This document shows, piece by piece, positions 58,769 to 64,000 of a stretch of DNA of 64,000 nt (position 1 is its first letter; each line of letters starts with the position of its first letter). Position numbers and translations under genes: made by a program. Source of the DNA: Hypericum androsaemum (taxonomy: Eukaryota; Streptophyta; Magnoliopsida; Malpighiales; Hypericaceae). The notes beneath the pieces were generated by a model that was not told the origin of the DNA, did no database searches, and saw only the letters and a program-made list of their open reading frames with translations. The stretch covers positions 3,162,001-3,226,000 of the forward strand of contig OZ023188.1 of NCBI GenBank assembly GCA_963995505.1. The letters are read 5' to 3'.

Positions 58769-59234
58769 TTCGGTTCTCAAAAAAATACGGAGAGAATTAA
58801 TTTTCTGGTGGATATTCAAATGTGGGTTGTCTTCGAATGTTCCCCGCTACTGCCGTTTTGACTGTTTCAAAGGGAAATAATCTTCATGCAAGTCCGTATG
58901 TAATCAATATAAATATCAGTAACCTATCAGAAAAAGAAAAATATCACACATAGCCTTTTAGACCATTTGATCACTTGATATTCTTAGAGAGAAAGTGGTT
59001 TAATCCTAAAGTCTCATTGTTAACACGACACTTTTATATCATAGTAGTTTTGCATATTATGCAAGTAATGTGTAGGATTCGTATATATTCAGCAAGATTT
59101 AACACTGTTAGAGGCAGAAGTCCCAAAAAATGTTATTTAATTTTTCCGTAGAGTCAATTTCATTTTTTGGGTCAGACATGAATGTAAAAATTTATGTAAC
59201 TATTTTTAAATATGATATTTTTAGTGTCAATTTT

Positions 59235-59310
<76 letters not shown>

Positions 59311-59611
59311 CCTCTAATAAAAGTATCCGCCCCTTGTTAGAGGCTATCTGATACAATTGAGCTGATATTTAATCCGTTAGCAACCGGTATAAATATTATC
59401 AAATCATTACATTCTTTATATTACAAAGTATCCAGACTAACTAAACAAATTCGAGTAGGATAAGACTTTAAAAGATAATATAGTTCTGTCAACAGATATT
59501 TAACACTACAATATTTACAAAAATTTGAAAAAATATTTTTTTATAAATTATAATAACTATCTCAATGATCTTAAGTAATTTTTTTTAAATCGTTACCTAG
59601 TTCGCTTGGTT
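58769..59611. other. Divergent spacer G-H, first part
   Basis: No gene seen; matches 43607-44460. Contains a long (TA)n run at about 59239-59307. Confidence 0.65.
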
Positions 59612-59620
59612 GTTACATTT

Positions 59621-59777
59621 GGGGTTGGATTCAGTGGGGACAAGACTTATCCCCAATGAAATGAATCAAATGATTTTAGTTATAGACACGATTTTTAATA
59701 AAATCGGATGATCCAAACAAAATCTTTTTCGTAGAGACGACTTTTATATTGTTCCCACTCAATTCAAATTCAAAACC
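59621..59777. mobile_element. MULE-type MITE
   Basis: 9-bp target duplication GTTACATTT (59612-59620) and GTTACGTTT (59778-59786), one mismatch. The left end GGGGTTGGATTCAGTGGGGA and the right end GGTTTTGAATTTGAATTGAG (minus) are imperfect inverted repeats. The uninterrupted site is at about 44462-44475. It defines the terminus family seen on the minisatellite elements. Confidence 0.85.
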
Positions 59778-59786
59778 GTTACGTTT

Positions 59787-60042
59787 ATAAATGTAGTGAC
59801 TAATACGTCCCATGTAAATCATTGACAGGAATATATATTTATTGGGGTCCCTAACTCCGAAGCCGACATCCGCCGCCATATCACTCTTGGTGCGGAATAT
59901 ATTTCCTTTTTTATGTCCTTTTGGTGTTGCTTTTGGGAATGCATCTTCTTCGCAGATTACATCAGTAGTGGTTTGGAGCAAGTGGAGGTTGATCGTTAAG
60001 TTTCCTTAAATTGAGGTATTAATAAGTATGACTAGGTAATTC
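59787..60042. other. Divergent spacer G-H, second part
   Basis: No gene seen; matches 44470-44745. Confidence 0.6.
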
Positions 60043-60825
60043 TGATAACCCGAAAATGATAAGTTCTGTCTAAAAAATTTTAAGTGATTTAATTGGTACT
60101 ATCCATATTCACAAGGTGTACATTCTTTTCTGACACACATCTTGAGAGAACTCCAAAATTAAAAATATTTGGCCGGGAGTAGGATCAGGATGAGTGACCT
60201 TCTAGGAAGTTCCCGGGATGCGTGTGAGTGAAGAAAAATACGCTAGAAAAGATCTGTGTTGGTCTGTGGAGATAGTCGGTCGTATCACGAGTCGTTACAT
60301 TTGGTATCAGAGCAAAAAAAATTCTGGAGTATTCTGTGTTCTGGTGCGACGAGGACGTCACAAATTTAAGGAGAGGTATATGTGATACCCTGAAAATGAT
60401 ATGTTCTGTCTGAAAAATCTTAAGTGATTTGATTGGTACTATCCATATCAACAAGGTGCACCTTCTTTTCTAGCACACATCTTGAGAGAACTCCAAGGTT
60501 AAACGCGTTTGGCCGGGAGTAGGATCATGATGGGTAACATCCCGGGATGCGTGCGAGTGAGGACAAAACACGTTAGAAAAGATCTGTGTTCGTATGTAGA
60601 GACAGTCGGTCGGATCACGAGGCTTTTATACTAACTATTAATATTGAAATCAATAAAATATTTCTAGCACACATCTTGAGAGAACTCCAAGGTTAAACGC
60701 GTTTGGCCGGGAGTAGGATCATGATGGGTAACATCACGGGATGCGTGCGAGTGAGGATAAAACACGTTAGAAAAGATCTGCATTCGTATGTAGAGACAGT
60801 CGGTCGGATCATGAGGCTTTATAAT
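60043..60825 (+). mobile_element. TRIM-like miniature LTR element with a rearranged extra LTR piece
   Basis: LTR-like copy 1 (60043-60299) ends next to a primer-binding site TGGTATCAGAGC (60302-60313). A short internal part of about 65 bp ends in a purine tract (AAGGAGAGG, 60368-60376). LTR-like copy 2 begins TGATACC at about 60383. After copy 2 lies an inverted copy of the downstream flank (60623-60661), then a third, partial LTR copy (60662-60825) nearly identical to the end of copy 2. The matching spacer after D (about 44743) lacks all of this. No coding capacity. Confidence 0.75.
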
Positions 60826-60878
60826 AATAGTCAATAGTTATATTTTATTGATTTCAATATTAATAGTTAGTATAAAAG

Positions 60879-62309
60879 AACCGCTATAAAATTCCGTCGA
60901 CCCCTCCCGCATGCAGCTTGGTCTTGCATTGAGTACTTTAAATCCCATAGAAAAATCACCTTCTGATTTTATTTTTATGATAATTAAATGACTAAATTTC
61001 TTTTCATCATAGATAACGACGATAAAAAATATAAAAAATTCTTAAATGTATGGACCTTTTTCACTTTTCTTAAAGTACCAAAGACTTTTGTCTTATTGAA
61101 CAATTCATGATTAATCAGTCCCACCATAACATATTTGTTGAGAGCACTCATGCGAGGACGGCACATGGCATGGTCGCCGGAAAGTGGAAGTCCAGGTAGG
61201 CTATTATAGTCCTTAGAACAAATTAACATAAAAAACCAAACAAGAAAATTCAAAAAGAATTTGAAATTGTGTAAGTTGAGATTGATAATTTATTATTGTG
61301 TTTAATAATTAATATATATATATATATATTTTTAATATAATTTTAAAAATTTTGGGTAGAATTAAGGAAGAATATTATACATACATATCTATATCGTTAT
61401 CCTTTAAAAATATAAAGATCCAAATAAGATCTGGGTCTAGACTCAGTCAAAGTCAATAAATTTTATTTCCTTCGAATTTAAATCTAGATAAACACTCAGA
61501 ATATGATTCTAATTACATCCTCTATATATTGGTCACTCCCTTGTATCCAAACCAGTACCAAGTTGTTGACAACATGCTATATTTGTGATATTTTTTTAAT
61601 AATATAATTTCTTTTCATGACGTACAATATTTATATGAAAACATAATACAATTTGTATCATAATGACTTGTACTTTATTGACGGGAGGTACGTAATTCAA
61701 TGCTCAGGAAATGTAATAATAGTATAAAATTTACGCTTACAAAAATTATATATATCCAATGTGCATTAGTTCCGACCGTCCCAATTTTTACAAGGGCGAT
61801 CAAGCATAGTCAACCAGATTTTTATTTTCTTTTCCTTTAAGAATTCTCAGAAAGATTCTTTTTAGAGCAAATTGCCCTCCGATAATTGGAAATTCTCAAA
61901 TTACCAATGTGATCCCTCGGATAATTTCTGGGCTTCTCTGGAATATAAATTCGAGCCGGCCCATTATCTGAAGTTTCTTGCAAAACTTGTGTGTCACACC
62001 ATCCCGTCTTTTTTTGGGTTTTTTTATTAGTAAAATTTTATTACTCCTTCTAAAAACTAAAAACTACCCAAGGGTATTTACACCATCCGTACTAGATGTG
62101 CAACACCAAAGATGATACACACATATGATAGGTACCATCTATGAAAGAAGATATCCTTAAAATCTTAATAACAACCTTGCAAGCAAACCTAAATATGTAT
62201 ACCCCTACCATACGGCCCGTTTTGAAATATTCATTTGGATTGCTCGCAGATTCTACGAAACCTTGAAGGATTCGGCGAGTTTTCATTTTAGCAAATCTTA
62301 TCCAAGAGA
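60879..62309. other. Divergent spacer G-H, third part
   Basis: No gene seen; matches 44800-46225. Confidence 0.6.
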
Positions 62310-62518
62310 GAGTCAAAGTGCCAAATCCAAAGCACAAAATGCGTCAAATTAAAAAGCACTCACGCATGCAAGTTAAACCCCTTATGTCAACTTAACTACT
62401 TAAAGTGTCAGCTTAACCCCTTGAAACCGCCAAGTCTACTTTGTATTACCAACAGCAAGATGCTTCCTAGCCAAAGCTAAGCAAAGAAACACGGTTTTAG
62501 CTTCTTCTATATAATTTT
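62310..62518 (+). promoter_or_regulatory. Promoter H of the small membrane-protein family, cut by an LTR element
   Basis: The family promoter block, with a one-base-changed RY site (CGCATGCA) and a TATA box (TATATAA, 62508-62514). An LTR retrotransposon begins at 62519, five bases after the TATA box. Any coding part of this copy would lie beyond the window. Confidence 0.7.
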
Positions 62519-64000
62519 TGTTGGATTTTCTAAACAAGAACCCTAGGTTCGCAGCAGCGGAATATAAAATTTTTACCAGCACGAATCCTGATCATGGCAG
62601 TATAACATAAAATATAACAACATCGTTAGAGGATGCTTACATTGCGTTGTAGATCGATCCTCAACTACAGTATCCACATAGTCCTCGTCTACGAACTCTT
62701 AACAGTTGATATCTTCGAGAATTCGCTAGGAGAATTCTTTATCAAAGAAACTAAAGAAAATATGTGTCTTGTATCTAGGTTAATGAATTTCTGTGTCTAA
62801 ACCCTTGATACCCACACATATATATAGTAAAATAATTAACCAACTCCTACCCTTTTAGGAGTAGGTTTCGCAGGAGGCAAGGTTGGAAGCCCTTAGTGGC
62901 TTCCAACATTGACTTCCCTTTTGGGCCTCCAAGCCCATTCTATTATTTTCTTGACCCAGTCAATATGTCCAACATCTAATAGCTTTTACTATACATATTA
63001 GTATTTAATTAAATCTAACTTAATTAAATAATTACAATTATAATTCTATCTAATAGAATTATAATATTTTTCTATAGAATAAATATTCTTAATCAAATCA
63101 ATATTTAATCTAACCAACTTCAATTCGTAAACTAAGACTACTTGTTGTGTGACCCATAGGCCCTCACATGTCAAGCGATTAGTCGAACTAATGGTCTTAG
63201 TCGAACCCTAGACAATAGACCAGACAATCTCAACACATGAAGTACGTTTCGAGGATACTGCAACTACCTATAATGTGAAGCTCACAGTGATACGGTCCTT
63301 TCATTCGCGAATACTCGATTAAGTCTTGAACATGATTAAGTGTCTATTAAAATAACTTAATCATATTATCTCATTCTACTAATTGATCATATTGTCACTT
63401 TTAGACACCATTCCAAAAGTAACGTGCATTGGCCAATGACTAAAGATCCAATTAGTTATGAGAAGACAAGTATTCTCTCCAAGTCTATTTGAGGAATGAA
63501 TCCTATTCTTGGCTCAACTACCACGTACATGCACTTCGTGATGTTACTGACACATGCCGTATCTACCCTGTCAGGAGTGCAAGCGTTGGTCATGATCAAG
63601 GCCCATCACTCATACATGTCGTGCGTATTGACCTTAAGTCAGAGGACTATTACACTACTCCACAAACCAATATTTCCGTAGACACGTAAATAGAATACAC
63701 CAAACGGTTTCTCGATCGGGTATGCCAATACTCTCCAAAGTATCCGTGCATCCATCATGAAATACCTAGTATCTCGTAGTTGTGAGAACCACTAGATCCT
63801 CTTAGGATATGATGCAGATTGTACACCAATCTCAATCGCATCATCGATATCTCATTCTCGATGATCATTGATTGTGGCTATTTTAGAACTATGTTCATAG
63901 TCATCTGAGATTTGACATCCTCAATGACAATATTAGTTCATGGGAACACTAACATGAATATAAGCAAACAATCAAATATTATATTCAATAAGTGTAATGT
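62519..64000 (-). mobile_element. LTR retrotransposon, partial, probably minus-oriented
   Basis: 62519-62974 is bounded by TGTTGGATTT and GTCCAACA and has, on the minus strand, a TATA-like CTATATATATG, consistent with a 456-bp LTR. 62975-64000 is non-coding internal DNA of the type lying between pol and the 3' LTR in plant copia elements. The ORFs at 63489-63689 are not conserved proteins. The element continues past the window. Confidence 0.6.

Noticed and set aside
59130..59351. ORF with Ile-Tyr run
   Set aside because: Product of the (TA)n microsatellite.
63489..63689. ORFs near the window end
   Set aside because: Located in the non-coding internal part of a partial LTR element; no domain.

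Overview
The window is nuclear DNA of a flowering plant, probably a eudicot. It is AT-rich, contains one clear eight-exon plant gene, and is otherwise dominated by nested plant transposons (Ty1-copia, LINE, MULE-like, hAT MITEs, a TRIM-like element). The species cannot be named from the sequence. No rRNA, CRISPR or bacterial feature is present.

Layout. 1-17255 holds three tandem copies of the DNA lying upstream of a calcineurin B-like gene (about 1-1310, 3612-8748 and 10670-17255). They are broken up by a minisatellite-bearing element, a fold-back element with tRNA-like arms (3878-5002), a Pack-MULE-like element (6322-7703) and a dead copia element (10779-15766). 17319-20640 is an apparently intact CBL1/CBL9-type calcium sensor gene (coding exons 17924-20447). 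21108-23095 is a 5'-truncated LINE. 24.5-62.5 kb is a tandem array of an unrecognised family of small membrane proteins. Plus-strand copies lie at 24893 (A), 38861 (C), 46381 (E, remnant), 50333 (F, pseudogene) and 62.2 kb (H, promoter only). Minus-strand copies lie at 31100 (B), 42945 (D) and 58111 (G). The spacers are repeated segments carrying hAT MITEs, MULE-type MITEs, a gag-only LTR element, solo LTRs and a TRIM-like element. 62519-64000 is the end of another LTR retrotransposon.

How it fits together. The CBL gene is the only gene with a confident function (calcium decoding at membranes with CIPK kinases). The small membrane-protein family is the best candidate for something undescribed. 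Two subfamilies alternate strand, keep open frames and TATA boxes while their spacers decay, and the plus-strand members share a promoter block with a CATGCATG (RY-type) motif. Paralogous segments give 'empty sites' that let several transposon insertions be defined to the base. The most unusual transposon is the gag-only element at 31434-34043, whose 3' LTR ends in an inverted copy of its own start.
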